The notes beneath the pieces were generated by a model that saw nothing but the letters and a program-made list of their open reading frames with translations, was not told the origin of the DNA and made no database searches. Below are positions 12,101 to 22,567 of a stretch of DNA of 64,000 nucleotides, one piece after another. Every line of letters begins with the position of its first letter. Position 1 is the stretch's first letter. Source of the DNA: Monilinia fructicola (Eukaryota > Ascomycota > Leotiomycetes > Helotiales > Sclerotiniaceae); the NCBI GenBank assembly GCA_008692225.1, contig VICG01000005.1, positions 963,001-1,027,000 on the forward strand, written 5' to 3'. Made by a program: the position numbers and the translations under genes.

Positions 12101-13068
12101 AACCGCCTCAGCATCAATATCCCCAGCAGCAATATTCTCAACAGTATCCACAGCAGCCTCACTACCAACCACAGGGATTACCACAACACCCAAATGTGTC
12201 TCAATCACAGGTACCACAACATCAATCACGCCCATCAGTTGGTAACAGTATTCAGGCACCACCTCAGGCTGTACCTCAAACTGCAACAGCTCTCAGTCAT
12301 CAAAAGAGGGTTATTCCCCCTAATCTAATAGCTGTGGTGCAGGGATACCGCAATCACGTAGTAAATTTGATGCGACAAAAGGCTCCCCAGAGTGATGCTG
12401 AAGCACTTGTTGATAAAGCCATAAATCGGGTTTATGATGGGACTGAAGAGGATCGTTCTCTTGACTCCACTGAGCATGAGATGAAGCTTATCAATGGTGT
12501 ACTCAACGTTCTCAAGTTGCCCCTTGTTCCTCGTGCACCTTCTGCCAACCCAGGTCACACTCAACAACAACAGCAGCAGCAGCAGCAGCAACCGCAACCT
12601 GCACCACAACAGCCTTCCCAGTCATCAAATAATCAGAACAAACCACAAGGTAGCATATCTCAGCAACCTGTAAGACCCACTGGACTAGACGTCCCCAAAC
12701 AAACGATCATGCGTCCATCGTTTTATGGAAACAACCAAAACCCACCCAGTGGCTCTTCTGTGCCCAGGCCACCTTTGATGACACCAGGCTTGCAACGATC
12801 AAATTCTATTTCAACACAAAATGCACCTGTCAGACCAAATACATCCTCATCCTCCTCTACTCCGGGCAATTCTTCAAACCTACCACCACAAGCTGCTGTA
12901 TCGAACAGTAACAAAATCGGCAGTGCTGCATCAACTGCCACAAACACGATCAATCAAACAACTGCACAGGTTGAGCAGAACGTGCCAAATAATGGGCTGA
13001 AAGTTGGTGAAACTTTAACTGAAGCGGGTTTCGTACGAAGTTTCCCTCAGCCTCAAATTTCTACTTGA
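9199..13068 (+). CDS. FHA plus fork-head transcription factor (Fhl1-like)
   Basis: A single intronless frame of 1,289 codons. An FHA-type region begins near residue 249 (FAKLLFDDSTFYM, then VIIGRD) and runs to about residue 455 with a long basic insert in the middle. Two AT-hook-like motifs follow: RGPGRPPK near residue 582 and GRPRKHPRP near residue 642. The fork-head winged helix lies at about 717-797: EKPHRNYLQLVYELL opens it and the recognition helix WQSSVRHNLGQHECF is well preserved. The C-terminal 480 residues are Gln/Pro-rich with polyglutamine runs, like an activation domain. FHA followed by fork head is the Fhl1 arrangement; Fhl1 controls ribosomal protein genes in yeast, but target conservation is not shown here. 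The true start may be the second in-frame ATG at 9223. No frameshift is seen across 3.9 kb. Confidence 0.88.
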   Translation: MSCLLLAAMTSSKTAETVTQPVAPVATMSTTTFSTDNNPLSTHMNDPQDNAKLFFPEQDKSITAAMDTTLPSNSTQQLAPLPENTNPSAAKGFDSAKETEKPELSNHSDIKVSPHPEEPIDSVMEDYHPKIEQDSNGKEAVDPNPEINTHSNVEPTTQLIQKHSQSPPNRPLDTVPLCDQSNVLPGTDQSLSSNYQDACQPNTGDIDPEDMFRGMCGNNEPMAPDFKGRTWMPEHMNLANSGVQLDGFAKLLFDDSTFYMTTHEVIIGRDTVAQNNLLRYEKEQALIERAWNESGLGPDGSSQTAIDSNMPRQTIININPRAGILESWMSLHNEKRSRKGKKLKNQTSQIGTGARLPAANGNMPLQNPDPHSCPVVRVHPPFDKGLAGFKAISREHVRIFYDDHQDIFKVEFLGRNGGFVDGVFYEPKQIATLKSGSKLQLGFIYVTFALPDLVIDDTSFQYQDEVQEEAASGTIYSEGGKEMSLSFDDVPRAGDQRSTDNSECSSDYRNGYNVTELSDNEEENIDGGSILDFAGNSDNGLQDLEDEDNSLHDLEHEEEKSIQEEPLVNQPIDTSPQPAKKRGPGRPPKNGVMSKREQQIAKKEALERERIQEEERAQEEQKVEDQVQGTASKTVPGKNKVGRPRKHPRPEVAEEGPPRQKRKYTKRQSGPKSPASPDEDKFDDDGNCIQAKSGSTRKVAYTLKEVSRNKEDYTAERLEKPHRNYLQLVYELLEEAARPLCLPQIYNEMEVKFPYFLFQDSKGWQSSVRHNLGQHECFERTKRAGKGWAWTLKPGSSYMKEKKKKERSPPVAGGNQPIYQAGHPIPGYGVNQMQPPPGYMFNPQLYQSQMNPHQQQEHPQYQQGQPYMGHPNHHYAPYPMHQGYVPPPGIPAPFLPPMVPQLGGTAPASYSSPYAPKPSAATAQPQGTQQQPQGTQQPQGAQQPQTTQQPQGVQQLQAAQQPQPQQLQPPQHQYPQQQYSQQYPQQPHYQPQGLPQHPNVSQSQVPQHQSRPSVGNSIQAPPQAVPQTATALSHQKRVIPPNLIAVVQGYRNHVVNLMRQKAPQSDAEALVDKAINRVYDGTEEDRSLDSTEHEMKLINGVLNVLKLPLVPRAPSANPGHTQQQQQQQQQQPQPAPQQPSQSSNNQNKPQGSISQQPVRPTGLDVPKQTIMRPSFYGNNQNPPSGSSVPRPPLMTPGLQRSNSISTQNAPVRPNTSSSSSTPGNSSNLPPQAAVSNSNKIGSAASTATNTINQTTAQVEQNVPNNGLKVGETLTEAGFVRSFPQPQIST

Positions 13069-16000
13069 GGGAATTGTTGTCCACTTGGATACATTCAAAG
13101 GTGAATGGAGCCTATTTGATTAAAAACTACATTGTTTCAATGTGATCGAAACGGGCCGGAGTGCCCACAACCATGGTATATATTCGGACTTAAATAAATG
13201 TTTTTTCTTCGTTAACATAGGGTGGCATGAATATGCGAGGCAGCAAGGAGTATATTTCATTTACTAACTGTGGTGTTTGGAGGATTGGGATCATTTGTGT
13301 CTTTCTCTCTTGATTGATCTTGAATGGAGTTTGGGTAGGTTTTGGAATTGGAATTGGAATTGGAACTGGAATTGGGCTTAGCCATGGGCATGGGCATAAC
13401 GTTATAACGACTTGATGCAGTTCATAGCTTGGCGAACAAACCGGATAAGAGTAGGCGTTACTATAGATATCCCATCAGCGAGATGATCAAAATACTCGAT
13501 TCTGCATAGCAGCGGTGGTACATTTTCTTTTGGGGCGGTATATGCATTATCAATAAGCATAGCCTTGGGGCGTTTTCATTTTTTGTACAGCTGATATTAT
13601 ACGGTCGTTGTTGTGAGGGCGTACCAGCGGTCATTGCATCTCATTGCGGCAGCGATACATCTTGCTTTCTTGCTTGCTTGGAAAGGAGGGAGAATCTGGG
13701 GGCACGGTTATGAATTTGAATGATTAGACTAAAGTACACATTTTGCTTTAAGGTCAAATTACACATCAGCAAAGAAGCGGTGGGAAGAGCGTGCACGTAT
13801 CAACGAATGATTGTTAGCTAGATTCAATGTTTGAACATCTACCAAAGGTGTCTTGGCTTCGCGCATACGTGAGGGTGATTTTTATGATATGCCCCGGGAG
13901 ATCAGTGTGGATGTTGCGCTCTCAGCCCAACCTTTGGTAGAGTATTCTGTGATCGGCCTCCTCTGCCTTTGAGCCACATTCGCAAGAACACGCAACACGA
14001 CCGAGTCCCCTAGGCCATTGATATGCGGGCCACTGGTATCGATTCGTGTCTGTCGGTGATCATGTACAGACTGTGTATGTGCTGGTCAATAAATGGATGT
14101 TGACCCCTGCCCTGCCCTGCCTGCCCTGCTCTTCCTCTCTTCACGATACTCTCCTTGACACGAGGTAGGTATTTTTTTTTTTGATGGATGGATGGATGGA
14201 TGGTAGGTAGGTTGTTTGGTTGGGCTCTTTATGTGTATCTATCTAGTATCTATCTATCTATCTCCCTTTCTCATTTATCAACGTTACTACTCACTCTTGT
14301 TGTTGTCATTATCAGGAGATCAGTGGTTGGATATGTTACGTGGGGTTTTGTTGTATGGAGAGGGGTTGTGTGGAGAGGGGAGGGTGCAGGGTGGAGGGTG
14401 GAGGTGCTGGCATGTTTGGATGGTTGGTTGGGCGGCTGGGTGGGTTGTGTATTGGGTTTGGGGTGGGTGGGAAGGAGGAAAGGAGGAAAGGAGGAAAGGA
14501 GGAAAGGAGGAAAGGAGGAAAGGAGGAAAGGAGGAAAGGAGGAAAGAGTAATTTCGGTGAGGTAGGGATAGGATATCTTGAGATGTGGACATCATTTTCG
14601 TCTGCGTCAAGATGAGGAATTTAGATTCCCGATGAGGTGAGGTGGGAATAGATGTAGTGGTGGATGTTCAGTGCGGGTTGGTGCTGGGTTGCTTGGGGGT
14701 TGGATGATGGGATGGGTGGAATGGGATTATGTTAGTGGAGAGGTGAAGAGGTGAAGGGGTCAATACCATAGTATGCCCAGGTGGGTGGAGAATCTAGAGA
14801 GTTTGGAGGGGAATCTCAAGTGTTCGTATGGTGGGAGCAGTAAGGATTTCCTTCGTGCTGTACAATGGGGGGATGAGAAGCTTCACATGAGATGGATGGG
14901 ATAGCCTGGAGAGCATTGCCAGACAGAGGAGCTGAATAGAAAGATCAAAACATTGATGGGCTGTTCAGGGGTGATAATATATAAAGGATGGAATATCTAG
15001 GTTTATTATATATATATGATACTGGGCGTCAGATGAACAAATAGGGTGACGTGCTATCTTCGTGAGATATTATCATATCGCACAAACGCTCTGAACTATT
15101 GTAGTATGCACAATACCCATTTCCCCCTTATACTGTGTGATATCAAGATGCAGTTATTTCGTATCGAAGCATGACCCGACAGGGGATAGAGAAACCGATG
15201 AGCCAAATGATTTCATAATCCTGCATGTATACAATATATTCCATACCCGCACCCAAGCGCGGAACAACGCCCACCGAGGAATGCAGATGCATTACCAATA
15301 TTGAGATCTTGTTGGTCAGCCGGAAGTAGATGAGTAGTTCCGAGCCAGTACTAGCACGGGGCGAAATAAAGCAGAGAAAAGCATATGGATATGTTCGTAT
15401 TGAAGAGACTAAAGGGTTGGGTAGATATCAGCCCATGTATAAGGTACAATTGCTTCACCTAATTGTGGTTGTTGTATCCATCAAAGAATTAGTCCACGTC
15501 ATCGGTGGGATGAGATGCTCATTGCATTACAGATGTACGCATGCGTGTATGTATGTTTGATATCACCAAGCATATATAGAACGCGATTTCGTCCAAATAC
15601 AGACACTCTTCCATGAAACCGCCTTCCTCCACCGGGCAAACCCCCAATACTATACTACCTTTCCACCTTCCACCTTTCCCGACTAAACCCGAGATACCGT
15701 TATGTTCCGCCTCGTACGCGCCGAGATCCATCATCGACCTGCATATTCACGCGTTAATGCCGTTCTTTCTTCATTGCGGGACGAAAGTGCTTCCGTACCA
15801 GTGGCAAGAACTGTATATTGGATCTTGTATGTGGTAGACTTGCGTCTATATTACTCCAGCTGTTTGGTGTTCTCCTTTTGAATATTTTTGATGACTAAGT
15901 GCATATATTTTTTGTGCGTACCCAGCCAGATAGATTAGATGTATTGTGCATGGAAGGCTTGGCATGTATATACAGTAGCCTGTAATATGAGTGAGTGTTT

Positions 16001-18753
16001 GGGTACATGTGCATGTGCATGTGCAATACGTACAAGCTGATATGTAACTTTGGTTGAGATGATTTTTATGTACATTTTCTTCGAGCATGTACGCCTTGTG
16101 AGGGAGTTGTATGTTTATAGTATTTGGGTCACATAACTGGCTCTAGAGTCTCATTGTGTTAGTGGCCATTCTGTCACTTGTCTGATCGCTCGACACAACG
16201 ATACTGTAGAGGAGATCAGATGAACCGCATTTCTTGGCGTGGCGTCTTTATAACATCAAGGTGTCATGTTGGTGAGTGCATTGATTTCGTGGCCGTTGCA
16301 TGGCAAATCGTCATTGAAGTTGCTGACTGTAGGGCTTTGAGGTGGTTCTCCTCGAATGAACGACCTCTTTTCATGCTAGAGCTATCTGCATCACCACTCT
16401 TTAGCCCCAATTCAAATATTCTTGGTCAACCAGCGCCTCAAATTCTCTGCTACCCAATCAGGATCCCCTTGGAGTAAAGTAAATCACTTGACTTGATGCT
16501 TAATCTCGTTGTCAAATCTGCTGCTACCAAAACAGTCCCAATGTTAGGGCGTGAAACCTCATTTCTTATATTGATGATCTAAGTTATTTAAATGAGCGTC
16601 GAAAAATATGATTTCTCACACAACTCATGCTTTCACAATTTATAGTGTCATATTCCGTATTCTGGTTTCTTCTCCATCTTCCTTCGCAACACAATGTTAC
16701 TTTGGGGGCCAGATTGCTAGGTCCTTTGACGTTACACTTGAAAGGCAAAACCTCGTCATGGGTGTAACGTAGCTCCATGAACACCTAGTTCTCGGGCGTA
16801 GCCAATTTCTGCAGGGCCAGGCATGAATCCCGGAAGCCGGATCACATATGCAGGGTCGGGAATTACTAAAGTATTGGGGAAGGCCGGATAATGCACTATC
16901 CGTTCTTAAATTATTGGGTTGGTATCCAGCGGTGTATAAAGATGAATTCGCCCAAATCTAACGATCAAGATATTTGAGGCGATGAAAATTCCGTATTCGG
17001 TCAGAGTTAGGTCACGATGGCCTAGAATGTTGAAAGCTGAAAGGCATCTCTCGGATTTTCGGATCCGCTGAGACGTACTACGCAGCATCTGCTGTTTGTA
17101 ATTCAGATTATATCTGCGAAATCGACGTTGACGCATCTCAAACTGTACGATAAGGGAATGCATCTCATGGCTGGGGCAAAATAACCCCATACTTTTCTGA
17201 TATTGACTAAGAGGCTTCAGTGTTCACAGGGAACATTTGCGATAATAATAATGGGTAAGGCTGTGAATGATGACTGTAAAACTGGATTGATCTAGAAAAG
17301 CCAATCGAGGGGCAGTTCATCACGTGGTGGTGTTCATGATCCACAGGCTGCAGGTAGCTATCCCTTCTCCTTGCATATTGCGAGGAGAAAGCCCTCACGA
17401 TATTAAACGAACCTCCACGAATTTCGGGCAGTACGTTTTGTCAGATACTTCTGGCAAGTTACGATAACTATCACGAGCTTCCAATATTTTTTCTTTTTGA
17501 ATAGGCGAATAGAAAAGAGGTTTCCATTCTTTGACCATTGAATCTATTCAAATTTGTTGAGGCTATATTGCTTCTGGTCTGAGAAGATGTTAGAGAGAGT
17601 GTGCTAGCGTTCTAGAAACACCTGCGAGCGTGAGCCAAAAAAAAACAAGGGTATCATATGGTAGCGGTTTTGAGGAGCAATAAAAAAGTGAGGGCAAGGG
17701 GCGGCGTGCAAAGAAAGGATCAATTTCCGATGCTCATGAAATAAAAGCTTCAGTACACAAGGGACACGAAAGAGTGCATCTCTATGATGTACTGTTGAAG
17801 GAATTGACTTTCTCTTTGAAATATGCATACAAGGCGAGATAATCTTGAAAATGCGAACTTGTCTCTTCACAAATGCCGGTGCTTGCTTGGTAATTAGCGG
17901 ATCCACGATGAGAGATAGAAAATCAGCTGGGAATCAGGTTCCAAATCAGCGATCTGCAAACATGATACTGTCTTCGTCAAGTTTTCTTAGACAAGTATAC
18001 CCTCGATTTCATGGTTGAACATTTCGCTTCTAATCCTGAGATCACACTCAAGATTTACCAAACTCAATCTGGATCGTCGATGGAACCCGACTTTATCAGC
18101 CAAATGATTTGGGTTGTATTTGGAAGAGTTGAGAAGCATTTCGTAGAATTTGTTGATGTCCTCGTGATATTACCTTTGCATAAAATCTTCCTGCTGCATT
18201 TCTCCGTAACACGACCGTAATCCTCCTGCAATGTAATTACCCTAATATTCCAGCAATGGGATGCCACGAGAAATACGCATCGGAGGCGGTTTATGGCGTT
18301 GCATTTCATTTGCAAGGTTAGTTCTCTTTTTATCTTATGATTGCCAGGAGGGCTTCTTGGAGCCAATAGAGTGCGAGGAGGACAACTCGCCAGTCCGCCT
18401 CAACAAGGCGATTAAGATATTGGTTTTCAAACAACAACATTGCCCGGAATCTTATATTGTATGCACAGCTAGATGCAGCTACGTGTAAGGATATTGCGAC
18501 CTTCTAGTCAGCTTAACGAAAGTCTATGGGTCTAAAAAAACGTCCGATTTAAATCAAGATGCGAAGAGAGGGGTGTTGATATACCCCGATGTCTATCGCC
18601 ACCTTCTCAGTTGTAGTAAGGCTTTTATAGACTGATCAAAGATCCCTACAAAAGAGTGTCCTAGGTTGGTGTATATGGTGATACGCGACCAGTCCACACC
18701 CTTTAAATCTCTTGCTTCAACCTCATCTTCCTGTCATACCATCGCCAAGTGCA
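13069..18753. other. Long intergenic region without recognisable genes
   Basis: About 5.7 kb. The first few hundred bases are the 3' UTR of the fork-head gene. Open frames here (14188-14615, 15330-15837, 16178-16477, 17604-17906) are short, lack family features, and several run through simple repeats. I cannot exclude a decayed or multi-intron gene between 15.3 and 18.6 kb, but nothing supports one. Confidence 0.5.
14474..14546. repeat. 8-bp GGAGGAAA tandem repeat
   Basis: About nine head-to-tail copies of the purine-only octamer GGAGGAAA. It creates long Gly/Lys/Arg frames on the plus strand and Ser/Phe/Pro frames on the minus strand, which should not be taken as genes. All-purine strands of this length can form triplex (H-DNA) structures. 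Confidence 0.9.
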
Positions 18754-19212
18754 ATGTCTTCTCAACTTAATCGATACTGGATTCCCAATTTCGATATCAA
18801 CAAGAGAGTCATCACCAAAGAGATCCAATATTACCTGGGACCAGAATCTACACTGAGGCCATATACACGAGACGTATGTGATAACAATACCCGCTGCAGG
18901 ACAATCATGCTCATTATGTACGTAGGGAGAAGATGGGTATCTCATTAGCACACCTGGAGAGTGCTTAACAGATGTGAGCAGCTCTGTGGACAGGTAATTG
19001 TCTGAGAGTGTCTCGATTAATCTGATATATAGGAGCAGATAGACGACATCTGCAATAAGTCGAAAGAACTCTGGGAGAAGCAGGCAGCGGCCCGCGTTAA
19101 GAAAGAGTCAGACAAGCAACTAAAGCGACCTCTACACCAACCAGTCGTCATCTCGAGAGGCACCAAATCTCGTTCCTCGAGATCCCATCGTCCAGATCAC
19201 AAAACCTATTGA
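18754..19212 (+). CDS. Small conserved fungal protein, three exons, 115 aa
   Basis: Exons 18754-18873, 18926-18973 and 19033-19212 join in frame with GT..AG introns (18874-18925 and 18974-19032). The product starts MSSQLNRYWIPNFDINK, continues YYLGPESTLRPYTRDGEDG and LISTPGECLTDEQIDDIC, then a basic helix with ELWEKQAAAR and a Ser/Arg-rich tail ending SRGTKSRSSRSHRPDHKTY. From memory this matches a short uncharacterised protein widespread in filamentous ascomycetes; I know no function for it. The middle exon encodes only 16 residues, so no single open frame reveals the gene. The N-terminal half looks folded (aromatic, acidic); the tail is likely disordered and nucleic-acid-like in charge. The start is fixed by the first ATG in the conserved frame. 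Confidence 0.78.
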
Positions 19213-20532
19213 AGTTCGAATGACAGGGATTTCAACCACAATAAGCTAAGACAACCCGAACGATGCAAATCTGCTGCATTGTGAATCTTTCAACAAGAGC
19301 CTAAAGGTGTGGTATCGTGCTCGCTCTCGGGAACAAAGACCCTGGATAGAGAAATCGCACTAAAAAGCAGGAGGAACAAGGCTATCGTGGAAATGATAAA
19401 TGCATAGCGCTCGCATACCCTATTTGATAGATTTGATGTTGGTGTTCTGATTTCCCGTAGCGGTTTCTCTTCTTTTGAAATTAAACTTTATTGGCTCATA
19501 GTTTCCATATACTTCTGCATCTACTTGCCATTGTTTCACCGAGAAAGATGTATACTGGTGCCATATTTCTCGATATATATGTGAGTTGAACGAACGTCGA
19601 TATCTAGGAGCGAGTCCAGACTATCTCGCAAAAGCATGAGAATTTGAGCCAGGGTAAGCCAGCTGAACAACTCTATCAAGGAGATTAAAACTCCCGTGTA
19701 AATTTTCATCATATCTGAGATTAAAGTGAGTTGAATCAACCGTTTTAGTTGCATATAATGCAGCGAAAAACGTGACCAGCTTGGAGCCTCACGAACCCCG
19801 CAGACATAAAGTTTGGGGTAAGACTATTTCGCAAGTTCGACCGAAGAGCACATTATGCCGAATTGTTCTGCGGCCAGGAAAAAGCGAGACGAAGCATGCA
19901 ATCGTAGCTCTTTATTTAGGTGCAGAACATCTCGCAGCTTGAGGCCTTAAGCTCTCTCATAAGAGTGATAGTATATTACATTGAACAGGACCAGAGACTC
20001 ATTGATATTCCATTCTGTACCGAGAACCCGATAGTTTGGAGCAAGGGAGGATATGAATGCCAAGAGCTGGTGTATTAGAGTGCTGTTAGCCTCAAACCAG
20101 ATAGGCCATTAAAAGCAGTGGTAGCCCCAAAGTCAGTGAATACTTCGTGCCGCGTGCTTTTATAATACTGGCATGTATTCGGGGCAATAATTGATCCATG
20201 AAATAGTCTTGTTGATCCTTGCGTTGCGTAGCAAGGAAATGTAAAAAATCGTAGCGCGACACCTAATATCGAGACTAATTTCTCTGCTCTGAGGCTACCC
20301 ACAAAGATAGCGGGCACAGTAAATACTTGCAATGATCTACCAAGATTTTGCTCGAGGGTGTCATACTAAGACTTCCGCAATGAGTCTGGAATATTGGGCA
20401 GAAAGCGTCTCCTTTGTATGAGTCTTGAGTAGCTTGTTATGAGCTCTATCATATGTTTCGAGTTATAGGAAAACTTGAACGGTCTGTCGAATTTCTTCCG
20501 GTCCAATAATAGAACTTGCCAGGCTCTATATT
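19213..20532. other. Intergenic region between the 115-aa gene and the Ten1-like gene
   Basis: No supported gene. A minus-strand frame at 20075-20332 and another at 19536-19754 have hydrophobic stretches but no family I recognise and no convincing splice partners. This stretch holds the 3' ends of the two convergent flanking genes. Confidence 0.5.
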
Positions 20533-21145
20533 TCAAGATTGAGGCATAATGCTTCGTTCATATGCATCGAGCTGTATGGCACCAGATGACCATAAGACGA
20601 TGGCTTGGACGGATATTTCAGTCGTTGGTACACGGTTCTTGGTACCTTGTTGTCCATCTTTATCTACTATGTAGCCCACAATGTTGACCCACTCTCCAAT
20701 CCGAGTCTCATGAGATTTTAATATATTCAGCAAAAGTTGGACGTTGACAGAGGCTTTTATTCCGTTATCAACAGGGAAGTTATGTTCCAAAGTGAGAATA
20801 GCGGACTTCTTATCATAGCCAGTCACACTATATACAGTGCAATGTCAGTCACCTCTTTCCAACGTCGCATATGACTATTAAGATTGTTGTAATGTGTACT
20901 TGAGTAGCTTTACTCGGAACTGGTAAGCAGGTTGCAGTATTATCTTCCCCCCTTTAACGAAACTGGAGTTCTGAGTACCCCTTTCATGGAAACTGAAATC
21001 TATGTATGGAAGTAGAGGGCATAAACCGAATGAAATGACAATCATACCATCCTAAGAATCGAACTTTATCTAGTGGTGAAAAATGTTGAAGATCGGCGAG
21101 CAATGTAAGTTTCGAGGGGACAGGCCCGGAGTATTGTTTAGACAT
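20533..21145 (-). CDS. TEN1: Ten1-like CST complex subunit (telomere capping)
   Basis: Two exons, 21145-21048 and 20827-20533, split by a 220-nt phase-2 intron, give 130 aa. Exon 1 encodes MSKQYSGPVPSKLTLLADL and ends DKVRFLG; exon 2 continues CVTGYDKKSAILTLEH, then VNVQLLLNILKSHETRIGEW and VNIVGY. This order (short leader, KVRFLGCV, a beta strand TLTL, a LLL..LKS helix, and the GEWVNVIGY strand) is that of the small OB-fold protein Ten1, partner of Stn1 in the CST complex that protects telomere ends and helps fill in the C-strand. The assignment is from remembered family pattern, not an alignment. It is divergently transcribed from SNF7 with 568 bp between starts. It could alternatively be another small OB-fold protein. 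Confidence 0.75.
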
Positions 21146-21713
21146 CCTAGCTATGAGCCCGAGATTGGTAGAGAAACCAGCGCCATGAAAATATAAATAA
21201 AATTAAGAAGTTGAAGTTGAAGTTGAAGTTGTTGTTTGTGCTTGCGCTTGTCTGGTGGGATTTAGATGAATGGACTTTGAAATCAAGCGTTACACGTGAT
21301 TCGTGTTTGAGATGGCGCTAACCTAATATTGACGAGGGGACTAGCGTCATCATCGACGCCATGCGACCACTCTTTAACATTCACTCCATTCCATCATTCT
21401 TTACTAAAAAACTTAGGCAACCAGACAAAGATTTCCGAAAGCTCATCGGCGAAAGTTACTCGATATCGTAGACTATCCATCTTCCACTACCATCCAACTC
21501 CATCCCAGTTTATCTCTGCAGTCTTTGTTCGACAATTTCAAACTCCCCACCATCAAATCAGTACTCGATAGCAGGCCTTAACTACCAAGCCCAAACTATT
21601 AGTCGCCACTCTGATTACAATCTCTTTCTGCTCCCCATAACTTGCGAGAAGACGCTGGGGGCTTGAAAGTCCTGCCAACTCAACGATCTCGAGTCTGCAT
21701 AGTATCGTGAAAT

Positions 21714-22567
21714 ATGTCGGGTGTTTGGGGTTGGTTCGGGGGAGGGAGTGCCCAAAAGGCGAAGGACTCCCCGAAAAATGCTATATTAGGACTACGTGCG
21801 CAACTTGAAATGTTGCAGAAACGGGAACGTCATTTACAAAGTCAGATGGACGAACAAGATGCGATAGCTAGGAAGAACGTAAGCTCGAACAAGAATGGTA
21901 TGTCCTCTTGTCCCCGGAACCGTATACATAGCAACTGCTAAGATTTGGTTAATATTAGCTGCGAAGGCTGCGTTACGACGGAAGAAGCAGCATGAACACA
22001 CTCTTGACCAAACTATTGCGCAAATATCGACTTTAGAACAGCAAATATATTCCATCGAAGCAGCCAACATTAACAAAGAGACTCTCCTTGCCATGGAGAA
22101 AGCTGGCAAGGCAATGGCGGCTATTCATGGCAAGCTTGATATCAACAAGGTGGATGATACAATGTATGTTTTCTCGGTTGGGTTATAGGGTGACGGAAGC
22201 TAATATATTATTTGCAGGGAGAAACTTCGGGAACAGCATGCCCTTGGTGAAGAAATCGCCCAAGCCATTACGAGCGCACCTCTCGGCGAGCCTGTGGATG
22301 AGGCTGAACTCGAAGACGAATTAGCGGATCTTGAACAAGAGCAGCTAGACAACAAGATGCTGAAGACTGGTTCTGTGCCAGTCTCTGATGAAGTTCATAG
22401 ACTGCCATCTGTTGTAAATGGTGAGGGTAAGTCATCTAAAAACATTACACTCTTGTGTTTGAAGTTACTAATATTTGATTTTAGTTAAAGCCAAAGCACC
22501 TGTTCACGTGGAAGAGGATGACGAAGAAGAAGAACTCCGAAGGCTGCAAGCTGAGATGGCTATGTAA
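21714..22567 (+). CDS. SNF7: ESCRT-III subunit Snf7/Vps32 (CHMP4)
   Basis: Four exons: 21714-21897, 21959-22163, 22218-22426 and 22485-22567, with introns of 61, 54 and 58 nt; 226 aa in total, the usual size of Snf7. Snf7 polymerises on endosomal membranes into the spirals that bud intralumenal vesicles and is disassembled by Vps4. The N-terminus is a short Trp/Gly-rich membrane-insertion segment (MSGVWGWFGGG), followed by SPKNAILGLRAQLEMLQKRE and ARKNVSSNK of helix 1, ALRRKKQHE, QQIYSIEAANIN, and the acidic C-terminal arm with VDEAELEDELADLEQE. The extreme C-terminus ELRRLQAEMAM is the conserved tail helix. All splice junctions restore the family sequence and no frame errors are present. Confidence 0.95.

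Noticed and set aside
14188..14615. Overlapping frames of 91-125 codons
   Set aside because: Produced by the GGAGGAAA tandem array and G-rich flanks; all reading frames are repetitive.
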